Positions 27,443 through 36,612 of a DNA stretch of 64,000 nt are shown here, one piece after another. The notes beneath the pieces are model-generated. The model did not search any database. It saw nothing but the letters and a program-made list of their open reading frames with translations, and was not told where the DNA came from. Numbering within the stretch: position 1 is the stretch's first letter; every line of letters begins with the position of its first letter. The position numbers and the translations under genes are program-made. Source of the stretch: Nostoc sp. NMS7 (GTDB lineage Bacteria > Cyanobacteriota > Cyanobacteriia > Cyanobacteriales > Nostocaceae); assembly GCF_017115085.1 (NCBI RefSeq), contig NZ_JABXKJ010000137.1, forward strand, positions 1 to 64,000, in the 5' to 3' direction.

Positions 27443-27928
27443 ATGGCAAACATGGATAACACAAATGAAGTTGATAGTAATAAAAATAAATTGGGTCAGC
27501 AGGAACTAGGGGATGAAACTGATATAGATTCCTCATCTAACGAACTGATACAGACAAATAAAACAATTAATATAGATGGTCAGCGTCCAGTCGATCCAAG
27601 TAATATTGAAATTAAAGAAATAATTAATATAGATGGTGAGCGACCAATTGGCAAGAATGAAAACGATTATGATAAAACAATTAATATAGATGGTCAACGC
27701 CCGATTGGGAAAAGCGCTTTTCCAGAACATGAGATGCTAGCTGTAGACGGGAAGCGTCCACTTGACCCTAGCGATTTAGAGGTTGAAGCTGTTCTTGATA
27801 TAGACGGTCAACGTCCGATCGCTAAAAGCAATTTTCTATCTTCAGATACTCTAGAGATAGACGGTAGTCGCCCAATAGGTTCAGATAACACTGTTGAAGA
27901 TCCAATACTAACAGATTACGTAGACTAA
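27443..27928 (+). CDS. Acidic six-repeat protein (19-residue D-G-x-R-P repeats), unknown function
   Basis: The 161-residue protein has a polar, acidic 40-residue N-terminus. Six repeats of exactly 19 residues follow, each starting hydrophobic-x-[IV]-D-G-x-R-P-[IVL] (for example INIDGQRPIG), and the protein ends in LTDYVD. It has no cysteines, signal peptide or membrane segment. The invariant D-G and R-P of each repeat imply selection on the motif, while the linkers vary and are acidic. I do not recognise a characterised family. The repeats could be peptide-binding modules or the cores of a processed peptide, but no processing gene is adjacent. The gene is isolated and flanked by 80-bp direct repeats. 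Only weak purine-rich sequence precedes ATG 27443. Confidence 0.7.
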   Translation: MANMDNTNEVDSNKNKLGQQELGDETDIDSSSNELIQTNKTINIDGQRPVDPSNIEIKEIINIDGERPIGKNENDYDKTINIDGQRPIGKSAFPEHEMLAVDGKRPLDPSDLEVEAVLDIDGQRPIAKSNFLSSDTLEIDGSRPIGSDNTVEDPILTDYVD

Positions 27929-27981
27929 AAGCACGACTTTCCTTGACAATTTTTTTAATTGTAGAAGTGCATCGCCTCCCT

Positions 27982-28061
27982 AATCGATTTTCTCTTTTAT
28001 TAGCGAAAGCCCTTCTCATGTAGGCTATTGGGGTTATGAGTGGGGTGTTGGGGGGAAATCT
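27982..28061. repeat. 80-bp dispersed repeat, copy B
   Basis: Partner of 27034-27113. The remaining 27929-28350 gap has no supported gene. Confidence 0.65.
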
Positions 28062-28350
28062 GGCGCTTTTTCAACTAGAAAAATTCATAGATAGACCGAA
28101 AAAACATTTTTCTGTAACAATATTTAATAATGTGGATTGGGGTGGCGATCGCATTAGTTTTCCAAAGTTGAAGTGTTACTTCTTTTAAATTTGCGGCAAG
28201 AAATGGCTGAAGAAAGCCAAAATATCTGCAATTTGTATAAATAAACTGGAGTTTGAGACGCTGCACAAACGGTAACTGGGGGATTTTTGGCGATCGCATC
28301 TGCATCTTTCCACCAAAAAATAACGTCTCATCCCCCAATTGGTCTTGTGC

Positions 28351-29688
28351 TTATACCACCGTTGTTTGAAAGAAGCGGTTGGCGGGGCGTGCCAGTCCCA
28401 GATTTTCGCGCAGCGTCTTGCCCTCATACTCTTTGCGGAAAATCCCACGCCGTTGGAGTTCTGGCACAACCTTGTCCACAAAGTCATTCAACCCTTCAGG
28501 AAGAAAAGGGAACATGATGTTGAAACCGTCAGAGCCTTCCTCAATCAGCCATTGCTCCATCTCATCGGCGATGCTTTGGGGCGTGCCGACGAAGGACAGC
28601 CCGCCGTAACTGCCAATGCGTTGCGCCAGTTGTCGAATAGTCAAGTTCTCACCTTGCGCTAAGGCTATTACCCTTTCTCGTGAAGAGTAACCACCGTTAT
28701 TCGGTGGGATTTCTGGCAATGGCCCATCTGGATCAAAACCCGAAACATCGTAGCCAAGCGCACTATTGAGGGTGGCGATCCCACTGTCATAATGTACTAG
28801 GCTGTCCAAATGAAGACGCTTGGCATGTGCCTCGGCGACGGTTTCCCCCACGATGACTAAAGCACCTGGAAGGATTTTTATGCTGTCTGGGTCACGTCCT
28901 TGAGCCTGCGCCCGTGCCTTAATGTCTGCAAATAAAGCTTTGCCAGCTTCCAGATTACCAGCAGGTGCAAACACAGCCTCGGCGGTTTCGGCGGCTAATT
29001 GCCGTCCGGCTTCGGATGCGCCTGCCTGAACGATTACCGGCCAGCCTTGGACAGGTCTGGCGATGTTCAATGGCCCTCGCACCGAGAGATATTTTCCCTG
29101 ATGATTTAGAACGTGAAGCTTTGCAGGGTCGAAATAAATCCCTGCTTCCACGTCCCGAATAAACGCATCGTCAGCAAAGGAATCCCAAAGACCCGTGACA
29201 ACATCATAAAATTCTCTAGCCCGCCGATAGCGTTCATCATGCTCTACCTCTTCTTCTAATCCAAAGTTGAGCGCTGCGTCTGGATTGGCTGTGGTGACGA
29301 TGTTCCAGCCAGCGCGACCGCCACTAATATGGTCGAGAGACGCGAAGCGGCGAGCGATGTGGTAAGGCTGGTCATAGGTCGTGGAAGCGGTAGCTACCAG
29401 CCCGATGTGTTCGGTGACGCTGGCAAGGGCAGAAAGTAGGGTGAAAGGTTCAAAGGATGTGACAGTATGGCTGCGCTTCAGTGCGTTGATTGGCATATTC
29501 AGCACCGCTAAGTGGTCAGCCATGAAGAATGCGTCAAACTTGCCTTGCTCTAGTTTCTGGATGAATCGTTTCAGTGCTGGAAAGTTAAAATTAGCGTCAG
29601 GCAAAGCTCCAGGATAGCGCCAAGCGCCTGTATGTATGCTTACCGGGCGCATAAAAGCACCTAGTTTTAATTGCTTCAATCTGCTCAT
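28351..29688 (-). CDS. LLM flavin-dependent monooxygenase (NtaA/SnaA/DszA type)
   Basis: The 445-residue length and the segments FFMADHL, LASVTEHIGLVATASTTY, RFASLDHISGGRAGWNIVTT and PVIVQAGASEAGRQLAA are those of the nitrilotriacetate/dibenzothiophene-sulfone monooxygenase branch of the luciferase-like family. Such enzymes use reduced FMN and oxygen to oxidise small organic molecules such as chelators or sulfones; a separate flavin reductase is needed and is not seen here. It groups with two SsuD-like paralogues downstream, so an organosulfur-scavenging role is plausible. The substrate cannot be told from sequence. The start has a clear aggac site in the upstream tagtcctcc (minus sense). Confidence 0.9.
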   Translation of the reverse strand: MSRLKQLKLGAFMRPVSIHTGAWRYPGALPDANFNFPALKRFIQKLEQGKFDAFFMADHLAVLNMPINALKRSHTVTSFEPFTLLSALASVTEHIGLVATASTTYDQPYHIARRFASLDHISGGRAGWNIVTTANPDAALNFGLEEEVEHDERYRRAREFYDVVTGLWDSFADDAFIRDVEAGIYFDPAKLHVLNHQGKYLSVRGPLNIARPVQGWPVIVQAGASEAGRQLAAETAEAVFAPAGNLEAGKALFADIKARAQAQGRDPDSIKILPGALVIVGETVAEAHAKRLHLDSLVHYDSGIATLNSALGYDVSGFDPDGPLPEIPPNNGGYSSRERVIALAQGENLTIRQLAQRIGSYGGLSFVGTPQSIADEMEQWLIEEGSDGFNIMFPFLPEGLNDFVDKVVPELQRRGIFRKEYEGKTLRENLGLARPANRFFQTTVV

Positions 29689-29873
29689 TAGTCCTCCGTA
29701 TCAAGTTTAAAATACAGGTGCGATCGCCCCCTTGAGATAGTTGTTGATATAATCCTTCAATTCGGGATCAACACAAATTTAATATCGAATTCTTTCCAAA
29801 ACATTACTGTTATTAGATAAAATCTCATAGACTGCTTGTTTCAAATTAAAGCTCAAAGGGCAGTTTTTTATCA

Positions 29874-30689
29874 TCAATCATTCACACTCACAAGTTTCGG
29901 CAGTCTAGATATAGGGATATCCAAGAAGTAAGAAAGAACCTCTTGCCGCCAAGTATCATAAAGTACTGGCAAATCATTAATTTCAATCCCAATAGCTTTT
30001 TGACTCAAATACCAATGATCCCGAAGGTAAGGATTGCGTCGGCGTTGACCTTCTTCATCTGCTTCTATGACTTGTGCGATTAAATCCTCTTTCTCTGTGG
30101 GTGAAGCTCGATCAAATTTACGTTGCCACCAGTCTACAACTCCCAGCCTGTGGGCTGCTTCATCTGGCAGGATTCTTTCTGCTGCAAACTTGGCTGAGTC
30201 TGGGTCGTTGATTTTGCTGGTACGGCTATTGATGAATAACAAAGCCACAATATGAAGTTCGTAATGCAACTCAAATGCTAAAAAGCCTTGCCAATTACGA
30301 ATGGGTAAATCACCCATATAATCCCAATGCTTCTGCACCTGCTTTTGGATATCCTCAATTGGGTCACGTCCCGATATAGCCTGCGCTCTTAAACGAGTAT
30401 TTTGAGCGTGTGCGCCATCATCACCGATTTGTCTACTCAAAAATAGCTGTAATTCTGGGTCAGCAAAGGAGTCAATTATCTTAGCGCAGACTTGCACAAT
30501 AAACAGGTCATGGGCTGCACCAGCAATACGGAAGCGGTAGAAATTCTCTCTTTCCTCTTCAGTTTCCGGCGATCTAGGTTCTTGCAATCGCTTCTTGGGC
30601 ACATGGGGAGCATATTTGTCAAGCAGTTTGTCAAAAATTTCCAGTTCTAAATCAGTAGTCCAAGCTGGACGAGTAAGTATTGCTGTCAT
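29874..30689 (-). CDS. Ferritin-like (diiron-type) protein of unknown function
   Basis: The 271-residue, largely helical protein has repeated acidic/His motifs spaced as in ferritin-like diiron proteins: RQIGDDGAHAQNT (about residue 90-102), LAFELHYELH (about 140-150) and ILPDEAAHRLGV (about 175-185). These could bind two irons in a four-helix bundle. I cannot name the family. It lies between two LLM monooxygenases on the same strand, so it may take part in the same oxidation pathway or protect it from peroxide. The gene follows the SsuD-like gene by about 110 bp holding a short dispersed repeat. Confidence 0.6.
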   Translation of the reverse strand: MTAILTRPAWTTDLELEIFDKLLDKYAPHVPKKRLQEPRSPETEEERENFYRFRIAGAAHDLFIVQVCAKIIDSFADPELQLFLSRQIGDDGAHAQNTRLRAQAISGRDPIEDIQKQVQKHWDYMGDLPIRNWQGFLAFELHYELHIVALLFINSRTSKINDPDSAKFAAERILPDEAAHRLGVVDWWQRKFDRASPTEKEDLIAQVIEADEEGQRRRNPYLRDHWYLSQKAIGIEINDLPVLYDTWRQEVLSYFLDIPISRLPKLVSVND

Positions 30690-30798
30690 AAAGTTTCCTT
30701 TGGGTAGTGGAGAACAATTTAATCCAAAATCTAAAATCTTTGGACTGAGCGTAGCCGTTCGCGTAGCGTTCTGCAGGAAAATCCAAAATCTAAAATTC

Positions 30799-31875
30799 TT
30801 AGCCTCTAGCCCCTATTTTCAAGTTGGCGTCTACCGTTAACGCTCGCACTCTTGGTATAATTTCCGCAGCAAAACCCTCCATTTCTGGGGCAAAGGGCTG
30901 GAATTGCAGCATGAAAGTATCAATTCCTACTTTGGTAAATTCAGCAATCCGATGGGCTACAGTTTCATAGCTACCAACCAATCCTGCTGCTGTACCGCCA
31001 TTGCCTCCCACACCAGGGTACTTAGCCATGTTTTTGAACATAACTACTTCCGAATCTACTCCTTTGAGTAATTCTGAGCGATCGTCTTGTGTTAGTACCA
31101 TTGCTCTAAGGTTTTGATATTCCGCTTCTGCTTCTTCGTCTGTCGGTCGAGCAATCACAAAAGCTGACATGGCGAAGCCCAGAGGTTGAGAGCGAAACTT
31201 AGTTTTTTGAGCAACAGCCGCAATGGTTTCGCGGATGACTTCAATCGGACGACCATTGAGGAAAAATGTATGGGCTTCTTTTGCGGCTAGTTCTTGGGCT
31301 GGTTCTGACTCTCCCCCTACATATACACGCGGATGTGGTTTGGCTATAGGTGGAGGATTGAGCTTCAAATCATTGATCTGAAAATATTCACCGGAGAAGT
31401 TAACTTTCTCTCCACTCCATAGGGCTTTTACGACCCTAATCCATTCATCCGAATAACGATAACGCTCATCGTGGGTAAGGAAATTTATCCCCGGTTTTTC
31501 CATTTCTGGCTTGAACCAGGCACTTACTAAGTTAATAGAAAAACGTCCATGACTTATAGCATCAATACCTAAGGCCATCTTTGCTAAGACGGCGGGATGA
31601 AACAGTAATGGCTTAACAGCTGCAATAATCTCGATAGAGTTTGTTGCTTCTGCTAAAGCTGCTGCTGCTGTCCAGGTTTCTAGCTGGTCAAGTTCTTGGT
31701 TCCTGGGATTGATGATATGTTGCGCGATTAAAGTTGTGGTAAATCCGCACTTTTGGGCCAATTGGATTAAATTCTTGGCTCGTGAGTAACTAGCATCACG
31801 AGGTTCAAGAGGATGGTTCATCACACCGCAGTTGCCGTAAACGGGAATCCAAATCCCATACCGTGGTTCAGACAT
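30799..31875 (-). CDS. LLM flavin-dependent monooxygenase (SsuD-like), copy 1
   Basis: The 358-residue protein begins MSEPRYGIWIPV and carries the luciferase-like TIM-barrel landmarks TLIAQHIINPR, LETWTAAAALAEATNSIEIIAAVKP, ISHGRFSINLVSAWF and HDERYRYSDEWI. They match the alkanesulfonate/dimethylsulfone monooxygenase branch, which releases sulfite or oxidises sulfones with reduced FMN. It is transcribed away from its paralogue at 32035, with which it shares the start motif and a C-terminal GGNGGTAAGLVGSY segment. No sulfonate ABC transporter (ssuABC) is nearby, which makes the substrate source unclear. Confidence 0.9.
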   Translation of the reverse strand: MSEPRYGIWIPVYGNCGVMNHPLEPRDASYSRAKNLIQLAQKCGFTTTLIAQHIINPRNQELDQLETWTAAAALAEATNSIEIIAAVKPLLFHPAVLAKMALGIDAISHGRFSINLVSAWFKPEMEKPGINFLTHDERYRYSDEWIRVVKALWSGEKVNFSGEYFQINDLKLNPPPIAKPHPRVYVGGESEPAQELAAKEAHTFFLNGRPIEVIRETIAAVAQKTKFRSQPLGFAMSAFVIARPTDEEAEAEYQNLRAMVLTQDDRSELLKGVDSEVVMFKNMAKYPGVGGNGGTAAGLVGSYETVAHRIAEFTKVGIDTFMLQFQPFAPEMEGFAAEIIPRVRALTVDANLKIGARG

Positions 31876-32034
31876 AGTTTTCTAGAACCTTTGTAGTCGG
31901 GACTAAAACTTTATTTTTGCAGCTAAAAGATACGATAAGTCGATAAACTTATAGTAGTATACTATGACATTTGCATAGGTGAGGATAAAAAACAAGGTAT
32001 ATCTCCCCAGTCCCCATTTAATTTGGAGGTAAGA
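31876..32034. promoter_or_regulatory. Divergent promoter region between two LLM genes
   Basis: The 159-bp gap serves both paralogues. It contains an interrupted dyad at 31936-31951 (taagt...actta) followed by a near-palindrome atagtagtatactat. Such dyads are typical of regulator sites, but I cannot assign a factor. The right-hand gene has a ggaggt ribosome site just before ATG 32035. Confidence 0.4.
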
Positions 32035-33084
32035 ATGTCAGAACCACGCTACGGTATTTGGGCACCTGTTGGGGGTAACTTTGGCCCTCTCAATACGCCA
32101 GATGAAGCGATTGATGCTAGTTATGAACGCACGCGATCGCTAGTATTAGAAGCAGAACGTTTAGGATATGTCACCACTTTAGTAGCACAGCACCTTGCCA
32201 ATCCCCGGAGTCTGGATTTAGAACAGTTGGAAACTTGGACAGCTTGTGCGGCCTTGGCTGAAGCTACAGAAAGTATAGAAATTATCGCCGCAATTAAACC
32301 TTTATTATTTCATCCAGCCGTTCTAGCCAAGATGGCCTTGGGAATTGATGCTATCAGTGGTGGACGTTTTGCCATAAACCTAATTAGTGCTTGGTTTCGC
32401 CCAGAAATGGAGCGTACTAATATCCCCTTCCCTCCCCACGATGAACGTTATCGCTATTCTGGTGAATGGTTGGAGGTTGTTAGAGCTTTGTGGAGCGGTG
32501 AGAGGGTGAACTTCGAGGGTGAATATTTCAAAATCCAAGATTTGAGCCTTCGACCATTTTCTGTTGCTCAACCCTATCCTCGTATCTACCTGGGAGGAGC
32601 ATCAGACCCAGCACAAATTTTAGCAGCCCAACAAGCCGATGTTTATTTCATCAACGGTCAGCCGATTGAAGATGTTCGCAAAGTAATTAAACAAGTTTTG
32701 GGCCGACCACGTTTCCTAGCCCAACCAGTCAGCTTTGGTCTGTCAGCCTTTGTCATTGCCCGGACTACAGACGAAGAAGCGCAAGCAGAACTAGAACGAC
32801 TCATGGGACTGCAAAAGTTGGAAGATAAGTTAAGTGTTGCTAAAGGAGTTGACTCAGAAGCTGTCATGTTCCAACTCTTCGCCAAAAATCCGGCTGTTGG
32901 TGGCAATGGTGGCACAGCCGCAGGATTGGTTGGCAGCTATGATACAGTTGCAACTCGCGTTGCAGCTTTCGTTGATGCAGGTATCGACACTTTCATGCTG
33001 CAATTTAATCCCTTTGTTCGGGAGATGACACGTTTTGCCCAAGAAGTTATGCCTCGCGTGCAACACTTGCAAAAAGTTGCTTAG
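32035..33084 (+). CDS. LLM flavin-dependent monooxygenase (SsuD-like), copy 2
   Basis: This 349-residue paralogue of the 30799-31875 product starts MSEPRYGIWAPVGGN. ATG 32035 is chosen over the upstream TTG because it follows ggaggt at good spacing. It keeps TLVAQHLANPR, ISGGRFAINLISAWFRPEME, HDERYRYSGEW and the GGNGGTAAGLVGSYDTVATRV tail. The two proteins look about 60% alike, so this is an old divergent duplication rather than a recent one. It likely oxidises a related substrate; different affinity or substrate range could explain retention of both. Confidence 0.9.
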   Translation: MSEPRYGIWAPVGGNFGPLNTPDEAIDASYERTRSLVLEAERLGYVTTLVAQHLANPRSLDLEQLETWTACAALAEATESIEIIAAIKPLLFHPAVLAKMALGIDAISGGRFAINLISAWFRPEMERTNIPFPPHDERYRYSGEWLEVVRALWSGERVNFEGEYFKIQDLSLRPFSVAQPYPRIYLGGASDPAQILAAQQADVYFINGQPIEDVRKVIKQVLGRPRFLAQPVSFGLSAFVIARTTDEEAQAELERLMGLQKLEDKLSVAKGVDSEAVMFQLFAKNPAVGGNGGTAAGLVGSYDTVATRVAAFVDAGIDTFMLQFNPFVREMTRFAQEVMPRVQHLQKVA

Positions 33085-33163
33085 TTTTTGACCATTCGAT
33101 TAACTTACACATTATCAAAACAATCACTCAAGTTGTGCGATCGCCGTCCCTTGCGCGTCTCCT

Positions 33164-33493
<330 letters not shown>

Positions 33494-33506
33494 TAAAAGT
33501 TAAAGA

Positions 33507-34151
33507 TTATTTAACTTGAATATAGAACGCCTCTTTCAACAAGGAAATAGAGCCATCGGCAATAAACCGCACACCAATTGCTAGGATGAAAAAACCAAAA
33601 ACTCGATTTAAGGCTCCCACACCATTTTTCCCTAACTTCTTGATAAGTGGTTCTCCTAAGGCCAGGCACAGATAAAGACTTATACCTATTAAAACAATTC
33701 CCACTAAAGACTCAAGATAGTCTGCCCAATGCTTAAAGCTAATCGATAAACTAGTTACTACCCCAATTGCTCCAGGGCCACTGATTAATGGCACTGCCAT
33801 TGGTGTAAAAGAAATATCTTCCTTATCTATAGCCTCATCATTTTCTGATGGAGTTAGTCGTTGACGGGCTGTAACCATTTCCCACGCTGTATGAGCAACA
33901 AGTAATCCCCCTGCCAGCCGTAGCACATTTAATGAGATTCCAAAAAATTCTAGAATCCACCTGCCAGCTACTAAAAATACAGCTAAAACTAAGACTACAT
34001 TTATGGCAGTTTGTCTCGCCTGCCGATGGCGCTCAGATGATGTTTCCATCGCTGTTAAGCTGTAAAAAACCGGAACTGCACCGATTGGATTGGCGATTGG
34101 GAAAAGAGCCACAAAGGTTGCTAATGTATTTGGAATTAACGACATTATCAA
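33507..34151 (-). CDS. MarC family integral membrane protein
   Basis: The 214-residue protein has six predicted membrane helices and the family patterns FPIANPIGAVPVFYSLT near the N-terminus, LRLAGGLLVAHTAWEM (about 75-92) and MAVPLISGPGAIGVV (about 115-132). MarC (UPF0056) proteins resemble transporters of unknown substrate; an antibiotic-resistance role once proposed for E. coli MarC was not upheld. The start could be the ATG two codons in. Its neighbours do not suggest a substrate. Confidence 0.88.
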   Translation of the reverse strand: MIMSLIPNTLATFVALFPIANPIGAVPVFYSLTAMETSSERHRQARQTAINVVLVLAVFLVAGRWILEFFGISLNVLRLAGGLLVAHTAWEMVTARQRLTPSENDEAIDKEDISFTPMAVPLISGPGAIGVVTSLSISFKHWADYLESLVGIVLIGISLYLCLALGEPLIKKLGKNGVGALNRVFGFFILAIGVRFIADGSISLLKEAFYIQVK

Positions 34152-34678
34152 TATTTGAATATCTGGGTTTCCTAAAAGCAGAGTTTAGCAGACAGTGGGG
34201 GTGTCGTTGTACCCACTTTACTGCTTTCACAAAAAACTCCAAAAACCACCAATGCGATGCCCTTCGGCGCAGCGTCTCCAAGAGTTGGGCATCGCTCCTC
34301 CCAGGAATGAGGGGAGTGACTGACCGCCTCACCCGTTACGCCTCTGACAAAATTCTCCGCGTTCGCGTTTTGAATTATACTAGTGACACACTCACTTTGT
34401 GGTGTAGTATTTTACAAGCTAGGAAAAAAGAGCGATCGCCCATCCAAGCAAGGAAATATATCAGTAGAAGCGTAGCTTGCCGCCGCAGGTGTTACCCTGT
34501 GCCGTTCGCGCAGCGTCTCGTAGAGAGGGGCATCGCCCATCAAAAGTAGAATCTGAAAAAATACTCCGGCACTCAGAGGGATTAACAACGGATCACACCA
34601 ATTGAAACCTATGTATGATTGTGGAGAATATTTTAAGTATATACACGGTTAAATTCCAGCTACTCTCTAAGGATTTTG
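34152..34678. other. Gene-free stretch with dispersed palindromic repeats
   Basis: No supported gene. Two copies of the dispersed gcgtctcc/ggagacgc-type repeat are present at about 34253-34296 and 34495-34545. The stretch at 34271-34287 is identical (reverse complement) to bases within the AraC gene (5594-5610) and to 49662-49678. Confidence 0.6.
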
Positions 34679-35110
34679 TCATACTGTGACCAAATTGATG
34701 TGGTACTGTTTAGAGTCACTTTCAATACGTATAAATTCATTTAATGGATTATAAGTATCAAAATTTCTCAGATTTTCCTCTTTATTTACAGCATTTTCTA
34801 AATAACTTAAAGCTAATGTTGAAGTGACATAAATATTCCCGTGTTGTTTGAACCCTTCTATTACTTCAGCTTCCGGCGGATAATCTTTTACTAAATGTTC
34901 GGCTAGATACCCTTTTAAAATTATTCCTCTCAAGCCCGTTTCTTTGTAACCTTCCTTAGCTGTCATCAACGATATACCATCAGCATCGAGATCATGAAAA
35001 TTATCATAATCCTCAAAAAACGGGCAAACAATTTTCATGAGATTTTTGACAGGATTTTTAACTTGACCGTAGTTTGGATCGTGCTGTTTTCTTCGTTTTG
35101 ATTCACCCAT
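34679..35110 (-). CDS. Hypothetical protein (MGESKRRK start)
   Basis: The 143-residue soluble protein starts with a basic MGESKRRKQHDPNYG segment seen at the start of several small cyanobacterial hypotheticals. The rest is mixed alpha/beta without cysteine clusters or membrane segments; IYVTSTLALSYLENAV near residue 95-110 is the most hydrophobic part. I do not recognise a domain. It has clear codon structure and stands alone between MarC and Hsp20. Confidence 0.6.
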   Translation of the reverse strand: MGESKRRKQHDPNYGQVKNPVKNLMKIVCPFFEDYDNFHDLDADGISLMTAKEGYKETGLRGIILKGYLAEHLVKDYPPEAEVIEGFKQHGNIYVTSTLALSYLENAVNKEENLRNFDTYNPLNEFIRIESDSKQYHINLVTV

Positions 35111-35545
35111 GATAGCTATCCCCTAATTAATGCTAGGATTGTACTCCTTTCTACTTGAATCAGCTAGGTCAGGCATCGCATCCTTAAACTTATCAACAGG
35201 TGTTGGGGAACCCTATTAATAGTTGCGTTCCCCAACATCATGACAATCTTGAGCTTCTTCCAACCCAAACCAGCCCAACCAACAATTGACAGTTACGGTG
35301 CGCCTAATTCCCCAGTAGCCAGTGTATAGCGGTCATCTTGCTTCATTTTTTCCCCAAAATATCATTTGGAGTAATTGTAAAGCAATCACCTCTGGCATCA
35401 TCAGGCGATCGCATTTTCACGGAAATAACTGTTGAAGTGCGCCGTTCTTAGAGGATGCATAGCGATCGCATACAAAAAAGCCCAGTCATCTCATAACTGG
35501 GCTTTGATTATCTCAATCAATCATTGTCGATAGAGTAGTTTCACA
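35111..35545. other. Intergenic region with an inverted repeat
   Basis: Besides the Hsp20 terminator there is a perfect 11-bp inverted repeat (35201-35211 with 35227-35237), possibly a terminator or a relic of an element. No gene seen. Confidence 0.5.
35477..35505 (-). terminator. Rho-independent terminator of the Hsp20 gene
   Basis: A perfect 10-bp stem (35477-35486 with 35496-35505) with a 9-base loop is followed, in the minus sense, by a run of T. It begins 40 bp after the Hsp20 stop codon. Confidence 0.85.
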
Positions 35546-35998
35546 CTATGCAGCAGGTTGTTCCAGATTAACCTTGACAACTTTGTTCTTTTCTTGCTCG
35601 GTTTTTGGCAGTGTCAGATTCAAGATACCATCTTTATAATCTGCGGTGACATTGGTATTTTGAACCCTAGCAGATAGAGGAATTACACGTTGGAATTTAC
35701 CATAGTAGAATTCACTCGATGTTGTGCCCTTTTCTTCGGTTTTAGTTTCAGACTTGCGCTCACCGAAGACGTGAACAGCGTCTTCAGTGACTTGAATATC
35801 TAAGTCTTTAGCGTCTAGTCCTGGCAGTTCTAGCTTCAAATGAATCGCATCTTTAGTTTCTTGTAGTTCAGCAGCCGGAACCTTGATAAAGCCTTTTTCC
35901 AAGCGTGCAGATGGTACTCTGGTATCTCCAAATAAGCCGTTGATGTGACGTTCTAAAGTGTTCAATTCTTGCCAGGGGTTGTAACGACGAACTAGCAT
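35546..35998 (-). CDS. hspA: Small heat-shock protein Hsp20/alpha-crystallin
   Basis: This 150-residue ATP-independent chaperone holds unfolding proteins during heat and oxidative stress. The N-terminus MLVRRYNPWQELNTLERHINGLF is typical of cyanobacterial HspA. The alpha-crystallin domain (about 45-135) contains LKLELPGLDAKDLDIQV and ends GILNLTLPK, with a short C-terminal tail. It is single-copy here, with its own strong terminator. I see no clear CIRCE element in the upstream 240 bp, though AT-rich dyads are present. Confidence 0.95.
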   Translation of the reverse strand: MLVRRYNPWQELNTLERHINGLFGDTRVPSARLEKGFIKVPAAELQETKDAIHLKLELPGLDAKDLDIQVTEDAVHVFGERKSETKTEEKGTTSSEFYYGKFQRVIPLSARVQNTNVTADYKDGILNLTLPKTEQEKNKVVKVNLEQPAA

Positions 35999-36612
35999 AT
36001 TAGTTTATCCCTCGTACCAGTAGTAGTTTTTTGCTCAATTAACTGAGGATTTAAATCCTTGCTTTGATTTCTATATTATTGAGAACTAAGAAGCTTGTAA
36101 ATTCGGTTATTCTCACCAAAGAATTGATGATTACCGCACAAGTTAGGCAGTAAAAAAGATTACGGGTTACTCTAATTTTGCGGTTCGGTAAACCCGAATA
36201 ATAACTATTAATACCAATAATAATCAACTAATAAATCTGCTCTTGAAGGGGATTTGCTTTGACACTAAACTTTACTTTCCCCTACCCAAACGGTTGCCCC
36301 CACTGCTCCCACATTTCCTTGTTGAATGGACTGCGCCACTTCAAAAAAGCGCTACGAAAGCCTGTCTCAAAGCTGGATTTGTCTCCTTTTTCTGCACCCT
36401 CTTGACAAAAGTGCAATTACCTTAACCTCTCACTGATGTTATTTGGTTGATTTGTTCTACCAAACACATTTGGTCAATTATGCCTGCCACTATCCCGCAG
36501 TGGTGAATATCTTGTACTCTTATTTCTGATACTGATGATGTCATTTATCAAAAATGCCATCAATCTCTTCACTTACCTGCGGGATGTAAATTAGCCTACT
36601 GAAGAAAAACAC
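35999..36612. other. Intergenic region, no gene supported
   Basis: This 614-bp stretch holds the Hsp20 promoter on its left side. The 60-codon open frame at 36243-36425 has no ribosome site or recognisable content. Nothing else stands out. Confidence 0.5.

Noticed and set aside
33932-34549. 205-codon plus-strand frame overlapping the marC gene
   Set aside because: It is antisense to marC and then runs through palindromic repeats; no domain or ribosome site.
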